Assembly: GCF_026283945.1 (NCBI RefSeq) | Contig: NZ_JAPDPC010000001.1 | Location: forward strand, 1,116,001 to 1,180,000 | Reading direction: 5' to 3' | Source of the DNA: Dyella humicola | GTDB taxonomy: Bacteria; Pseudomonadota; Gammaproteobacteria; Xanthomonadales; Rhodanobacteraceae | Length of the DNA: 64,000 nt | Part shown: positions 33,629-44,433 of the stretch, in pieces | How positions within the stretch are numbered: the stretch's first letter is position 1 | Layout of the letters: each line of letters begins with the position of its first letter | Position numbers and translations under genes: made by a program | The notes under the pieces: generated by a model | What the model was told of the DNA's origin: nothing | The model's database searches: none | Seen by the model: only the letters and a program-made list of their open reading frames with translations

Positions 33629-35530
33629 ATGATTGAGATCACGCTACCCGACGGCAGCAAACGCCCTTTTGAACACCCGGTGACGGTGCAGGATGTCGCT
33701 GCATCGATTGGGGCCGGCCTGGCCAAGGCCACGCTGGCCGGCAAGGTCGATGGCAAGCTGGTCGACGCCAGTTTCCCCATCGAGCACAACGCCAGCCTCG
33801 AGATCGTCACCGAGAAGAGCCCGGAGGCGCTGGAAATCCTGCGTCATTCCACGGCGCATCTGCTGGCGCAGGCCGTGCAGCGCCTGTATCCCGGCGCGCA
33901 GGTCACCATCGGTCCAGTGATCGACAACGGCTTCTTCTACGACTTCGCCTATGAGCGCCCGTTTACGCCCGAGGATCTGGTCAAGATCGAGGCGGAGATG
34001 GAAAAGATCGTCAAGGAAGGCCTGCCGGTGACGCGCAGCGTGAAGTCGCGCGATGACGCGGTGACCTACTTCCGTGGCCTCGGCGAGGAATACAAGGCCG
34101 AGATCATCGAGAGCATTCCGGCGAATGAGGAACTCTCGCTCTATACGCAGGGCGAATTCACCGACCTGTGCCGTGGCCCGCATGTGCCCAATACCGGCAA
34201 GTTGCGTGCATTCAAGTTGATGAAGGTTGCCGGCGCGTATTGGCGTGGCGATTCCAACAACGCGATGCTTACGCGCATCTATGGCACGGCCTGGCTCAAC
34301 GACAAGGATCTGAAGGCCTACCTGCATCAGTTGGAAGAAGCGGAAAAGCGCGACCATCGCAAGATCGGCAAGGCGCTCGACCTGTTTCACCAGCAGGAGG
34401 AGGGCCCGGGCATGGTGTTCTGGCACCCCAATGGCTGGGCCATCTGGCAGCAGGTGGAGCAGTACATGCGCCGCGTGTACCGCCAGAGCGGTTACCAGGA
34501 GGTGCGTTGCCCGCAGGTGCTGGATGTGTCGCTGTGGAAGAAGTCCGGTCACTGGGACAACTACCAGGAAAACATGTTCTTCACCGAGTCGGAGAAGCAC
34601 ACGTTCGCATTGAAGCCCATGAATTGCCCCGGGCACGTGCAGATCTTCAACACCGATCTGCACAGCTATCGCGAGCTGCCGATCCGTTACGGCGAGTTCG
34701 GCGCGTGTCATCGCAACGAGCCGTCGGGTGCGCTGCACGGCATCATGCGTGTTCGTGCCTTCACCCAGGACGATGGCCATATTTTCTGCACGCCGGAGCA
34801 GGTCGAGGCCGAGGTTACCGCCTTCCATCTGCAGGCCATGAAGGTCTATGCCGATTTCGGGTTTAGTGATATCGCGGTCAAGCTCGCGCTGCGCCCGGAT
34901 AAACGCATCGGTTCCGACGAATTCTGGGACCGCACCGAGGAAATGCTGCGTCGTGCGCTACGTGCGGCGGGCGTCGAATGGGTGGAGCTTCCCGGCGAGG
35001 GCGCGTTCTATGCCCCCAAGATCGAGTACCATCTCAAGGATTCCATCGGTCGTGCCTGGCAGGTCGGCACTATGCAGGTGGATTTCATGATGCCCGAGCG
35101 TCTGGGCGCCGATTACGTGGATGAGAATTCACAGCGTCGTCACCCTGTGATGCTGCATCGTGCCATTGTCGGCTCGATGGAGCGCTTTATCGGCATCTTG
35201 ATCGAGCACTACGCCGGTCTGCTGCCTACCTGGTTGGCGCCGGTGCAGGCGACGGTGTTCAGCATCACGGATGCCCAAGCCGACTATGTCCGCGAGGTCA
35301 CGCAAACCCTTGTCGATAAAGGTTTCCGCGTACAGGCCGATTTGCGCAATGAGAAGGTCGGCTATAAAATCCGCGAACATACGATGCAGAAAGTCCCTTA
35401 CCTACTGGTGGTCGGAGATCGCGAGAAGGAATCAGGGGCCGTTTCCGTGCGTACACGTTCAGGCGAGGATCTCGGCAGCATGCCGCTGGCAGCCTTCGTC
35501 GAACGCCTGGAAGCCGAGACCAGCCGCTAA
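33629..35530 (+). CDS. thrS: Threonyl-tRNA synthetase
   Basis: 633-aa class II synthetase charging tRNA-Thr. It has an N-terminal TGS domain ([20 protein letters not shown]), an editing domain with [12 protein letters not shown] and LCRGPH, a catalytic core with KPMNCPGH (zinc Cys and His), motif 2 around [10 protein letters not shown] and motif 3 [22 protein letters not shown], and the C-terminal anticodon domain. ATG 33629 is chosen because AGG (33619-33621) lies 7 bases upstream; ATG 33623 would leave one base. It is first in the thrS-infC order and lies behind the attenuator. Confidence 0.97.
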   Translation: MIEITLPDGSKRPFEHPVTVQDVAASIGAGLAKATLAGKVDGKLVDASFPIEHNASLEIVTEKSPEALEILRHSTAHLLAQAVQRLYPGAQVTIGPVIDNGFFYDFAYERPFTPEDLVKIEAEMEKIVKEGLPVTRSVKSRDDAVTYFRGLGEEYKAEIIESIPANEELSLYTQGEFTDLCRGPHVPNTGKLRAFKLMKVAGAYWRGDSNNAMLTRIYGTAWLNDKDLKAYLHQLEEAEKRDHRKIGKALDLFHQQEEGPGMVFWHPNGWAIWQQVEQYMRRVYRQSGYQEVRCPQVLDVSLWKKSGHWDNYQENMFFTESEKHTFALKPMNCPGHVQIFNTDLHSYRELPIRYGEFGACHRNEPSGALHGIMRVRAFTQDDGHIFCTPEQVEAEVTAFHLQAMKVYADFGFSDIAVKLALRPDKRIGSDEFWDRTEEMLRRALRAAGVEWVELPGEGAFYAPKIEYHLKDSIGRAWQVGTMQVDFMMPERLGADYVDENSQRRHPVMLHRAIVGSMERFIGILIEHYAGLLPTWLAPVQATVFSITDAQADYVREVTQTLVDKGFRVQADLRNEKVGYKIREHTMQKVPYLLVVGDREKESGAVSVRTRSGEDLGSMPLAAFVERLEAETSR

Positions 35531-35574
35531 GCGGTGGTCCGGCCTTGATATGAACTCTTCTGGAGGATAGTGGT

Positions 35575-36102
35575 ATCGCTACCACCGACACTAAGGGCAA
35601 TCGCCGTAACCACGAAATTCGCGTTCCGCGCGTACGTGTGATCGGCGCCGATGCGGAACAGCTCGGCATTCTCACCCGCGATGAGGCACTGGCATTGGCC
35701 CAGGAAGCGGGGATGGATCTGGTCGAGATCCAGCCGAACGGCGACCCGCCGGTCTGCCGCATCATGGATTACGGCAAGTTCAAGTTCGAAGCCCAGAAGA
35801 AGGCCCAGGCGGCCAAGAAGAAGCAAAAGCAGGTTGAGATCAAGGAAGTGAAGTTCCGTCCGGTTACGGACGTGGGCGACTACCAGATCAAACTGCGCAA
35901 CATGCTTCGCTTCCTCGAGGAAGGCGACAAGGTCAAGGTCACCATCCGCTTCCGCGGTCGCGAAATGTCCCACCAGGACCTGGGCCAGAACCTGGCCAAG
36001 AAGATCCAGGAAGACGTGGGCGAGAACGGCGTGGTGGAGTCCTTCCCGCGCCTGGAAGGCCGTCAGATGGTCATGATGATCGGGCCGAAGAAGAAGCAGT
36101 AA
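35575..36102 (+). CDS. infC: Translation initiation factor IF-3 (AUC start)
   Basis: 175-aa IF-3, which binds the 30S subunit, discriminates the start codon and prevents subunit joining. The conserved [44 protein letters not shown] linker helix and C-terminal [19 protein letters not shown] are present. The reading frame continues upstream of GTG 35638 through [14 protein letters not shown], a conserved N-terminal block, to ATC 35575, which has GGAGG (35562-35566) eight bases upstream. There is no ATG or GTG in that stretch. An AUC start allows IF-3 to repress its own synthesis, as the AUU start does in E. coli. It follows thrS by 44 bp. Confidence 0.95.
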   Translation: MATTDTKGNRRNHEIRVPRVRVIGADAEQLGILTRDEALALAQEAGMDLVEIQPNGDPPVCRIMDYGKFKFEAQKKAQAAKKKQKQVEIKEVKFRPVTDVGDYQIKLRNMLRFLEEGDKVKVTIRFRGREMSHQDLGQNLAKKIQEDVGENGVVESFPRLEGRQMVMMIGPKKKQ

Positions 36103-36105
36103 TCG

Positions 36106-36132
36106 AAAAGGCGGCCCAGGGCCGCCTTTTTT
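36106..36132 (+). terminator. Intrinsic terminator after infC
   Basis: Perfect 10-bp stem (36106-36115 with 36121-36130), 5-nt loop and a T-run to 36132, beginning 4 bases after the infC stop. It separates thrS-infC from rpmI-rplT. Confidence 0.9.
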
Positions 36133-36135
36133 CTT

Positions 36136-36272
36136 CCTCTCCCCTGCGGGGAGAGGACCGAGGAGAGGGGCGGGTGCTCGCGAGGGCCTTTCTACCCGTG
36201 CATTCGCCCAATCCGGCACCGAGGCCAGCCCGGCCCCTCACCCCAACCCTCTCCCCAGGGGGATAGGGAGCC
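36136..36272. repeat. Intergenic palindromic repeat (ctctcccc/ccctcacccc family), copy 1
   Basis: A 9-bp hairpin (36136-36144 with 36148-36156) followed by gaggagaggggcggg, and at 36231-36256 the complementary block cggcccctcaccccaaccctctcccc. The two blocks can pair in a longer structure. Related copies lie at 37101-37158 and 37217-37254. It resembles REP-type extragenic elements. Confidence 0.7.
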
Positions 36273-36301
36273 AAAGACTGGCGTTACCCCGACTTCCTCC
36301 G

Positions 36302-36431
36302 TATAATCGCCGGTTCGACCCATACGGACGGGTCGTGAACCGATCGTGGCAGGACGGAAAGAGCAATCCCTGGGGTTGCCGCCAGATCAGTCAGAAACCG
36401 GGGTCTCAATCCCCACTCAAGGAGCATTCCG
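36302..36431 (+). promoter_or_regulatory. rpmI-rplT promoter and structured leader
   Basis: A perfect TATAAT (36302-36307) follows the repeat; the -35 is weak (TGGCGT at 36279-36284, 17-bp spacer). The expected leader of about 115 nt can form a stem joining 36312-36321 with 36330-36341, and a 4-bp G/C hairpin (36400-36403 with 36411-36414) just before the RBS AAGGAG. In E. coli, L20 represses rpmI-rplT through leader structure; whether this leader does the same is inference. Confidence 0.6.
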
Positions 36432-36629
36432 ATGCCCAAGATCAAGACCAACCGGGCGGCCGCGAAGCGTTTTCGCAAGACCGCATCGGGCAAGTTCAAG
36501 GCAGGTCACGCCTTCAAGTCGCACATCCTGACCAAGAAGTCGACCAAGCGTAAGCGCGGTCTGCGTGCGACCAACCACGTCAAAGCTTGCGACACCAAGA
36601 GTGTTGCACGCATGTTGCCGTATCTCTAA
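36432..36629 (+). CDS. rpmI: 50S ribosomal protein L35 (bL35)
   Basis: 65-aa bL35. The sequence is strongly basic and has the family pattern [23 protein letters not shown], then [15 protein letters not shown] and a C-terminal MLPYL. AAGGAG lies 8 bases before the ATG. It is followed by rplT after 16 bp, the standard pair. Confidence 0.98.
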   Translation: MPKIKTNRAAAKRFRKTASGKFKAGHAFKSHILTKKSTKRKRGLRATNHVKACDTKSVARMLPYL

Positions 36630-36645
36630 GGCGGAGGACTGAACC

Positions 36646-37005
36646 ATGGCTCGTGTTAAGCGTGGCGTTACCGCCCGTCGTCGTCACAAGAAGATCATTG
36701 GCCGTGCGAAGGGTTACTACAATGCCCGTCGCAAGGTCTTCCGCGTCGCCAACCAGGCCGTCATCAAGGCTGGTCAGTACGCCTACATCGGCCGCAAGCA
36801 GCGCAAGCGTCAGTTCCGCGCCCTGTGGATCGTGCGTATCAATGCTGCTGCCCGTCAGTTCGGCCTGTCGTACAGCCGCCTGATCAATGGCATGGCCAAG
36901 GCCGGCATCACGGTCGACCGCAAGGTTCTGGCTGATATCGCCGTGCACGACATCAAGGCATTTGGTGCGATCGCAGAGAAGGCGAAGGCCAGTCTGGCCG
37001 CTTGA
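36646..37005 (+). CDS. rplT: 50S ribosomal protein L20 (bL20)
   Basis: 119-aa bL20, an early 23S rRNA-binding assembly protein and, in E. coli, the translational repressor of its own operon. [25 protein letters not shown] and [18 protein letters not shown] are canonical. GGCGGAGG precedes the start. A strong terminator follows the gene. Confidence 0.98.
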   Translation: MARVKRGVTARRRHKKIIGRAKGYYNARRKVFRVANQAVIKAGQYAYIGRKQRKRQFRALWIVRINAAARQFGLSYSRLINGMAKAGITVDRKVLADIAVHDIKAFGAIAEKAKASLAA

Positions 37006-37046
37006 TCGTCTAGCGCTCTGCGCACAGACGATATGATGTGATCAAG

Positions 37047-37080
37047 CGGGGAGGAGGCCAAACGCCTCCTCCCCGTTTTT
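37047..37080 (+). terminator. Intrinsic terminator after rplT
   Basis: Perfect 12-bp stem (37047-37058 with 37064-37075), 5-nt loop and five T. It separates rpmI-rplT from pheST-ihfA, so pheS needs readthrough or its own promoter. Confidence 0.93.
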
Positions 37081-37100
37081 GTTTGGATGGCTCTCGATAT

Positions 37101-38268
<1,168 letters not shown>

Positions 38269-38290
38269 ATCGCGGCAGGAATCGATACGC

Positions 38291-40702
38291 ATGAAATTCT
38301 CCGAGAACTGGTTGCGCAGCCATGTGCCGACCCGCGCGTCGCGCGACGAACTCGCTGCGACGCTGACAGCGATTGGCCTGGAAGTCGAAGACGTCACTGC
38401 CTTGGGCAACGCGCTTGATGGCGTCATCGTGGCGCGCATTGTCAGCGCGCAAAAGCACCCCGAGGCTGATCGCCTGCAGGTCTGTCAGGTGGATACAGGC
38501 AGCGGCATCGTTCAGATCGTCTGCGGGGCGCCGAATGCGCGCGCTGGCCTGGTTGCTCCGTTGGCCACCGTTGGCGCGAACCTGCCCGGTGGCATCGCTA
38601 TCAAGGCGGCCAAGCTGCGCGGCGTCGAATCGTTCGGCATGCTTTGTTCGGCCAAGGAGCTGGACATTGATCCCGATGCATCGGGCTTGCTCGAACTCCC
38701 CGCCGACGCGCCGGTGGGTTCGCCGCTTGCGACGTACCTCGGTCTGCCGGATGCCAGCATCGAAATCAAACTTACGCCCAACCGTGCGGATTGTTTCAGC
38801 GTGCGCGGCATTGCATTCGATGTCGCCGCAGCATTGGGAAGCGAGGTCATTCCGCTAGACGCCCCCCCTGTACCTGCCCAGAGCGATGCCACGATGAAGG
38901 TCGTGCTCGATGCGGGCGCGCGCGTGCCGCGCTTCGCCGGCCGCGTGATCGACAACGTCGATGCCAAGGTGCAAACACCGGTGTGGATGGCCGAGCGGTT
39001 GCGTCGTAGCGGCCTGCGCCCGATCAGCTTCCTGGTCGACGTCACGCAATACGTCATGCTGGAACTTGGCCAGCCCATGCACGCTTTCGACAAGGATGCG
39101 TTGGAGGGTGAGATCGTCGTGCGTCCGGGGCGCGCGGGCGAGTCACTGGCCCTGCTCGACGGCCGCACGGTGGCGCTGGACGACGACTTTCTGGTGGTCT
39201 CCGACAGCCGCGGCGGCAGGGGCGGTCGCGCGGTCGCGCTGGGTGGCATCATGGGTGGCGCTGACACGCGCGTTACCGACGTCACGCGCAACGTGTTCCT
39301 CGAGGCCGCGCACTGGATTCCGTCGGCCATCATCGGCCGCAGCCGCAAGCTGGGCATGCACACGGACGCCGGGCATCGCTTCGAGCGTGGCGTCGACCCG
39401 GAACTGCCGGGCATCGCCGTCGAATACGCGACACGACTGATCCTGGACATCGCCGGCGGCGTCGCCGGACCCTTGGTGGATGTCACGCTGCCGGAATACC
39501 TGCGCTCGCCGGAGCCGATCCTGCTGCGCCGCGCGCGGCTGGCCCGCGTGCTCGGCTTGACCGTCGCCGATGACGAGGTCGTTCGCATCTTCACGGCGCT
39601 CGGCATGAAGGTCGAGCCCCTGACCGATGGCTGGCGGGTCACCGCGCCAAGCCGCCGCTTTGACATCGAGCGCGAAGAAGATTTGATTGAAGAGGTCGCG
39701 CGCATCCATGGCTATGAAAACATTCCCACGCATACGCCGGCCGGCGCGCTGACGCTCGCCGCCGAACCGGAGGCGCGCCTCAACGAAGTGGCCGTGCGCG
39801 AGCAGTTGGCAGCTCGTGGCTACTACGAGGCTGTCAACCTCGCTTTCGTCGGCAACGACTTGCTGCAGCGCTGGGGCATGACCGAGCAGCTGGTGGCACT
39901 GGCCAACCCGCTGTCGGCCGACCTGGCCGTGATGCGTCCCTCGCTGTTGCCAGGACTGATCCAGGCGCTTTCGCACAATCGTGCGCGCCAGCAGGAGCGT
40001 GTGCGCCTGTTCGAGCTGGGCCGTACGTTCGAGATCGCACCGGCGGCGGCAGCCAGTAAAGAGGCGCCGACGGAAACCCCATCCCTGGCGATGGTGGCCT
40101 GCGGCACGGCCCAGGCCGAGCAGTGGGGCGAAGCCACCCGTAGCTTGGACTTCCATGATCTCAAGGGCGACCTCGACGCCCTGATCGCCTGGGGCGGTGA
40201 GCCGCAGCGTTGGGCCGTGCACGCGGACGGCCTGCCCGGCTGGCTGCATCCGGGCCGTGGCGCCAGGGTGACCCGCGATGGCATGACTGCGGGCTACCTG
40301 GGCGCGTTGCACCCCCAGCTGGCTAAAGCCCTGGACCTCGGTGCCGATGTCCATGTGCTCGAGCTGGCCTTGGATCCGGTGCTGGCCCGTCGCCTGCCCA
40401 AGGCGCAGCCCGTACCCCGCTTCCCCTCGGTTCGGCGCGATATCGCCATGGATCTGCCCGAGGCGGTCAGCTGGTCACAGATTGAGCAGGTCATCCGGAC
40501 CACCCTTGGCGAGCAACTCAAGGAGCTCCGCCTGTTCGACCGGTACAGCGGCAAGGGGGTCGAAGCAGGCCGAAAGAGTCTCGCTATGGGCTTGATTTTA
40601 CAGGACGCTTCACGCACGCTTACTGACGACGACGCGGACCGTTATGTACGTGAAGCGGTCGCAGCGTTGGAGATGGCATGCAAGGCAAGATTGCGAGGGT
40701 GA
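38291..40702 (+). CDS. pheT: Phenylalanyl-tRNA synthetase beta subunit
   Basis: 803-aa beta chain. It begins [12 protein letters not shown], has the tRNA-binding OB domain ([15 protein letters not shown]), the B3/B4 editing domain (about residues 210-400; EAAHW and [24 protein letters not shown]), the B5 domain, a catalytic-like module and a C-terminal anticodon-binding fold ([20 protein letters not shown] to the end). Length is normal. ATG 38291 is 22 bp after pheS. The stop is one base before the ihfA start. Confidence 0.97.
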   Translation: MKFSENWLRSHVPTRASRDELAATLTAIGLEVEDVTALGNALDGVIVARIVSAQKHPEADRLQVCQVDTGSGIVQIVCGAPNARAGLVAPLATVGANLPGGIAIKAAKLRGVESFGMLCSAKELDIDPDASGLLELPADAPVGSPLATYLGLPDASIEIKLTPNRADCFSVRGIAFDVAAALGSEVIPLDAPPVPAQSDATMKVVLDAGARVPRFAGRVIDNVDAKVQTPVWMAERLRRSGLRPISFLVDVTQYVMLELGQPMHAFDKDALEGEIVVRPGRAGESLALLDGRTVALDDDFLVVSDSRGGRGGRAVALGGIMGGADTRVTDVTRNVFLEAAHWIPSAIIGRSRKLGMHTDAGHRFERGVDPELPGIAVEYATRLILDIAGGVAGPLVDVTLPEYLRSPEPILLRRARLARVLGLTVADDEVVRIFTALGMKVEPLTDGWRVTAPSRRFDIEREEDLIEEVARIHGYENIPTHTPAGALTLAAEPEARLNEVAVREQLAARGYYEAVNLAFVGNDLLQRWGMTEQLVALANPLSADLAVMRPSLLPGLIQALSHNRARQQERVRLFELGRTFEIAPAAAASKEAPTETPSLAMVACGTAQAEQWGEATRSLDFHDLKGDLDALIAWGGEPQRWAVHADGLPGWLHPGRGARVTRDGMTAGYLGALHPQLAKALDLGADVHVLELALDPVLARRLPKAQPVPRFPSVRRDIAMDLPEAVSWSQIEQVIRTTLGEQLKELRLFDRYSGKGVEAGRKSLAMGLILQDASRTLTDDDADRYVREAVAALEMACKARLRG

Positions 40703-40703
40703 A

Positions 40704-41003
40704 ATGGCGCTGACCAAAGCGGAGATGGCAGAGCGCCTTTTTCTCGAAGTGGGCCTCAACAAGCGTGAGGCAAAAGAATTCGTGGACGCTTATTTCGAAG
40801 TGGTCCGCGAAGCGTTGGAAAAGGGTGAGCAGGTCAAGCTGTCGGGTTTCGGCAATTTCGACCTGCGGCAGAAGAACCAGCGACCGGGGCGTAATCCCAA
40901 GACGGGTGAGGAAATTCCCATTTCCGCACGCCGCGTGGTGACGTTCCGACCGGGGCAGAAACTCAAGGTGCGAGTCGAGGGCTATGCTGGACCAAGGGAA
41001 TAA
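40704..41003 (+). CDS. ihfA: Integration host factor alpha subunit
   Basis: 99-aa DNA-bending protein that pairs with IhfB. The sequence [34 protein letters not shown] and the beta-arm [27 protein letters not shown] are diagnostic. It starts one base after the pheT stop, with gcgaggg inside the pheT end as RBS, and overlaps the MerR gene by 20 bases. This pheT-ihfA linkage is standard. Confidence 0.97.
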   Translation: MALTKAEMAERLFLEVGLNKREAKEFVDAYFEVVREALEKGEQVKLSGFGNFDLRQKNQRPGRNPKTGEEIPISARRVVTFRPGQKLKVRVEGYAGPRE

Positions 41004-41340
41004 CACCGAACTTCCGGCCATTCCGGCAAAGCGCTACTTCACCATCGGTGAGGTCAGCGAACTGTGCGGCGTGAAGCCCCACGTGCTGCGCTACTGGGAG
41101 CAGGAATTTCCCGCGCTCAATCCGGTCAAGCGCCGCGGCAACCGTCGCTATTACCAGCGCCACGACGTGCTGATGATCCGACAAATCCGCGGCCTGCTCT
41201 ACGACGAAGGCTTCACCATCACCGGTGCGCGTGCCCGTCTGGAAGGGCCGCAGGCGCGCATGGAGTCGAGCATTTCCCACCAGATCGTGCGCCAGGTGCG
41301 CATGGAACTGGAAGAAGTGCTGTCTTTGCTACGTCGCTGA
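40984..41340 (+). CDS. MerR-family transcriptional regulator
   Basis: 118-aa MerR-type protein. A helix-turn-helix and wing ([49 protein letters not shown]) is followed by a short C-terminal helix ([14 protein letters not shown]) and no metal-binding Cys motif. It is the ihfA-linked MerR found in many gammaproteobacteria; its regulon is not known to me. The start overlaps ihfA by 20 bases, so it depends on the same transcript. Confidence 0.9.
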   Translation: MLDQGNNTELPAIPAKRYFTIGEVSELCGVKPHVLRYWEQEFPALNPVKRRGNRRYYQRHDVLMIRQIRGLLYDEGFTITGARARLEGPQARMESSISHQIVRQVRMELEEVLSLLRR

Positions 41341-41410
41341 TCACTTTCGTTCTTCAATGACTTTCGGTGCTACCCGCTGAGCTGGTAGACTCACCGACTT
41401 GCCGTATCGT

Positions 41411-41487
41411 CGGGGCGTAGCGCAGCCTGGTAGCGCATCTGCCTGGGGGGCAGAGGGTCGTGGGTTCGAATCCCGCCGTCCCGACCA
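41411..41487 (+). tRNA. tRNA-Pro: tRNA-Pro (anticodon GGG)
   Basis: Acceptor cggggcg (41411-41417) pairs with cgtcccg (41477-41483, one G-T wobble), discriminator A, encoded CCA (41485-41487). Anticodon stem 41438-41442/41450-41454 with GGG at 41445-41447. A TAGACT -10-like hexamer is at 41386-41391. Confidence 0.97.
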
Positions 41488-41506
41488 ATTCGGCAACAAA
41501 TAACAG

Positions 41507-41535
41507 AACGGCGCCCTTGGGCGCCGTTTTTGTTT
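41507..41535. terminator. Terminator between tRNA-Pro and serA
   Basis: Perfect 10-bp stem (41507-41516 with 41519-41528) with a very tight turn, so the inner pairs probably open, followed by a T-rich tract. It ends the tRNA transcript and may serve serA from the other strand. Confidence 0.85.
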
Positions 41536-41553
41536 GCCTCGAGCGTGCGTTTC

Positions 41554-42786
41554 TCAGTACAGCACGCGACTACGCAGTGTGCCGGGGATGGCGGCCAGTT
41601 GGTCCTTGAGCAAGCCCGACTGCTTTTCGTCGGCGGCCACATCGATCACCACATAGCCGACTTCGCTGTCGGTTTGCAGGAACTGGGCGTCGATGTTGAT
41701 ATTGCCGCTCGAGAACAGTTCGTTGATGCGCGAGAGCGTACCCGGCACGTTGCGATGGATGTGCAGCAGGCGGCGGCTGTGCGGGTGTTCGGGCAGCGAG
41801 ACTTCGGGGAAGTTCACCGCCGACAACGTCGAGCCGTTGTCGCTGTAGCGCACCAGCTTGCTTGCCACCTCGATGCCGATATTGTCCTGTGCCTCCAGCG
41901 TGCTGCCGCCAATGTGCGGCGTAAGGATCACGTTGTCCATGCCGACCAGCGGCGAGACGAAGGCGTCGTCGTTGCCTTTAGGCTCTACTGGGAACACATC
42001 CACGGCAGCGCCGATGAGATGGCCGGAACGCAGCGAAGCAGCCAGGGCGTCGATATCGACCACGGTGCCACGCGATGCGTTGATCAGCAATGAGCCCGGG
42101 CGCATCCGCGCCAATTCATCGGGGCCGATCATCATGCGTGTCGCCGTGGTTTCCGGCACGTGCAGGGTGACCACGTCGGCACGTTCAAGCAGATCTTCCA
42201 GGCTGTCGGCGGCCCGCGCATTGCCCAGCGACAGCTTGGATTCGATGTCGTGGAAGATCACGCGCATCCCTAAGCTTTCGGCCAGCACGCCGACCTGGGT
42301 GCCGATATGGCCGTAGCCGACGATACCGAGCACCTTGTCGCGTGCCTCGAAGCTGCCGGCGGCAGACTTGGTCCAGCCGCCGCGGTGGCATAGCGCATTT
42401 TTCTGCGGGATGCCGCGCAACAGCATGATGGCTTCGGCGATCACCAGTTCGGCCACGCTGCGCGTGTTGGAGTAAGGGGCATTGAACACCGGCACGCCCA
42501 GCCGGCGTGCTGCGCCCAGATCCACCTGGTTGGTACCGATGCAGAAGCAGCCGACGGCGATCAGCCGTTTAGCCTGCTGAAGTACCTCATCGGTAAGGTG
42601 GGTGCGTGAGCGGATGCCCACGATATGGGCGTCCGCAATGCGCGCCTTCAGTTCGGCTTCCGGCAACGCCTTTTCATGGAATTCGATCTGGCTGTAGCCG
42701 GCGCGGTGGAAGCTTTCCACGGCGCTGCGGCTGACGCCTTCCAGCAGGAGCACCTTGATGTCTTGTTTCGGGAACGAGGTCTTCAT
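41554..42786 (-). CDS. serA: D-3-phosphoglycerate dehydrogenase
   Basis: 410-aa enzyme oxidising 3-phosphoglycerate to 3-phosphohydroxypyruvate, the first step of serine synthesis. It has the NAD-binding motif GYGHIGTQVG, substrate and catalytic blocks (NAPYSNTRSVAELVIAEAIML, HVPETTATRMMIG, NASRGTVVDIDALA, HIGGSTLEAQDNIG) and a C-terminal ACT domain (RLLHIHRNVPGTLSRINELFSSGNINI) for serine feedback. Length equals E. coli SerA. ATG 42786 begins at the conserved N-terminus; the frame open further upstream lacks family features and overlaps the divergent gene. The divergent neighbour can remove D-2-hydroxyglutarate, a known SerA side product. Confidence 0.97.
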   Translation of the reverse strand: MKTSFPKQDIKVLLLEGVSRSAVESFHRAGYSQIEFHEKALPEAELKARIADAHIVGIRSRTHLTDEVLQQAKRLIAVGCFCIGTNQVDLGAARRLGVPVFNAPYSNTRSVAELVIAEAIMLLRGIPQKNALCHRGGWTKSAAGSFEARDKVLGIVGYGHIGTQVGVLAESLGMRVIFHDIESKLSLGNARAADSLEDLLERADVVTLHVPETTATRMMIGPDELARMRPGSLLINASRGTVVDIDALAASLRSGHLIGAAVDVFPVEPKGNDDAFVSPLVGMDNVILTPHIGGSTLEAQDNIGIEVASKLVRYSDNGSTLSAVNFPEVSLPEHPHSRRLLHIHRNVPGTLSRINELFSSGNINIDAQFLQTDSEVGYVVIDVAADEKQSGLLKDQLAAIPGTLRSRVLY

Positions 42787-42908
42787 GGCCGTTGCGCAAG
42801 GGAGAACCTCCTCACTATGCCAGACCTTGTGACGGATTTGCGGCATCGCAACACTGGACGCTGCGGGCCGTCGCTGGCAGGCTGCACGGGTACCCTTGGG
42901 ACCTATCC

Positions 42909-44291
42909 ATGACTGACACTCGCTTGGCCGATCTTGCTGATCGACTGCCCCACCTGCGACTGCTGACCGACCCGTCCGATCTAGAGCACTACGGACGTGA
43001 CTGGACCCGCCGTTGGGCACCCGCTCCGCTGGCCATCGCCTTGCCGGCCGAGGTGGCCGAGGTGCAGGCGATCGTCCGCTGGGCGAACGAGCATGGGGTG
43101 GCCGTGGTGCCTTCGGGTGGTCGTACGGGCCTGTCTGGCGGCGCGGTGGCGGCCAACGGCGAGCTGGTGCTGAGTCTGGAGCGGATGAATCGCGTGCTCG
43201 AATTCGACGCGGTGGACCGCACCCTCAGTGTGCAGGCCGGCATGACCCTGCATGCCGTCCATGAGGCGGCGCGGGAGCAGGGTCTGGTCTATCCGGTGGA
43301 TTTCGCTGCGCGCGGCTCCTGCTCGATCGGCGGCAATATCGCCACCAATGCCGGTGGCATCCGCGTGATCCGATACGGCAATACGCGCGAGTGGATCGCC
43401 GGGCTGAGCGTAGTTGCCGGCAATGGCGAACTGCTGCAACTCAATCGCGGCTTGATCAAGAATTCTAGCGGCTATGACTTGCGCCAGTTGCTGATCGGTT
43501 CGGAAGGAACGCTGGGAGTCGTCGTCGAAGCCACCTTGCGACTGACGGATCCGCCGCCGCCGTCGCAAGTGATGCTGCTGGCCTTGCCGACCATGGAAGC
43601 CTTGATGGAGGTGTTCGCGCTGTTTCGCGCGCGCCTGTCGTTGCAGGCCTTCGAGTTCTTTACCGATGCCGCGCTAAGACATGTGCTGGCACATGGTGCG
43701 CAGCGCGCCATGGATGGCGATCATCCTTACTACGTGGTCACGGAATTCGATGCCGACGAAGCCGCCCAGGACGCGGCGTTGGCTGCATTTGAACAGGGCA
43801 TGGATGGCGGTTGGATCAGCGACGGCGTGATTGCTCAAAGCGATGCACAGGCGGCAGCGCTATGGCGTCTGCGCGAAGGCATTACCGAAAGCTTGGCGCC
43901 GCATCGTCCGTACAAGAACGATATCTCGTTGCGCATCAGCGTATTGCCGGCCTTCCTGCACGAGATGCAGGGCTTGCTTGGGCGCGAATACCCGCACTTC
44001 GAGGTGGTGTGGTTCGGCCATATCGGCGACGGCAACCTGCACATCAACGTGCTGCGCCCGGCAGATCTGCCCGACACGGATTTCATTGCCCAGTGCGAGC
44101 ACGTCACCAAGCTGCTGGCCGATACCTTGCAGCGCCACGGCGGCAGCATTTCTGCCGAGCATGGCATCGGATTGGTCAAGCGAGCCTATCTGGGGAGCAC
44201 GCGCAGTGAGGCGGAGATCGCACTGATGCGTGGTGTGCGGCAGGTGTTTGACCCGAAGGGCATTCTCAATCCGGGCAAGTTGTTCAGTTGA
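42909..44291 (+). CDS. FAD-linked oxidase, D-2-hydroxyglutarate dehydrogenase-like
   Basis: 460-aa flavoprotein of the GlcD/D2HGDH family. The FAD-binding domain has PAEVAEVQAIVRWANEHGVAVVPSGGRTGLSGGAV and GSCSIGGNIATNAGGIRVIRYGNTREWIAGL; the C-terminal substrate domain has FGHIGDGNLHINVL and SAEHGIGLVKRAYLG with its metal and substrate residues. D-lactate dehydrogenase and glycolate oxidase GlcD are alternatives within the family. Placement back to back with serA favours D-2-hydroxyglutarate: in Pseudomonas, SerA is driven forward by reducing 2-oxoglutarate to D-2-HG, which D2HGDH reoxidises. ATG 42909 is chosen over a longer frame that would overlap serA. Confidence 0.85.
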   Translation: MTDTRLADLADRLPHLRLLTDPSDLEHYGRDWTRRWAPAPLAIALPAEVAEVQAIVRWANEHGVAVVPSGGRTGLSGGAVAANGELVLSLERMNRVLEFDAVDRTLSVQAGMTLHAVHEAAREQGLVYPVDFAARGSCSIGGNIATNAGGIRVIRYGNTREWIAGLSVVAGNGELLQLNRGLIKNSSGYDLRQLLIGSEGTLGVVVEATLRLTDPPPPSQVMLLALPTMEALMEVFALFRARLSLQAFEFFTDAALRHVLAHGAQRAMDGDHPYYVVTEFDADEAAQDAALAAFEQGMDGGWISDGVIAQSDAQAAALWRLREGITESLAPHRPYKNDISLRISVLPAFLHEMQGLLGREYPHFEVVWFGHIGDGNLHINVLRPADLPDTDFIAQCEHVTKLLADTLQRHGGSISAEHGIGLVKRAYLGSTRSEAEIALMRGVRQVFDPKGILNPGKLFS

Positions 44292-44433
44292 GGGGCGCTG
44301 GGGTGACAGTGTGAGAGAAGTCGCACTTAGGCCCTTTCCGGGCGCTTGCTTGCCGAGACTTTGAACTGGCACTAAGCCAGCTCTAAGCCCTTCGTAGCAT
44401 GCTGTGGGGACTTCACCGCCGATGGGTCCGATC

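Noticed and set aside
42792-42908. Upstream extension of the D2HGDH-like protein
   Set aside because: The added residues match no family N-terminus and would cover the divergent serA promoter; ATG 42909 fits the fold start.
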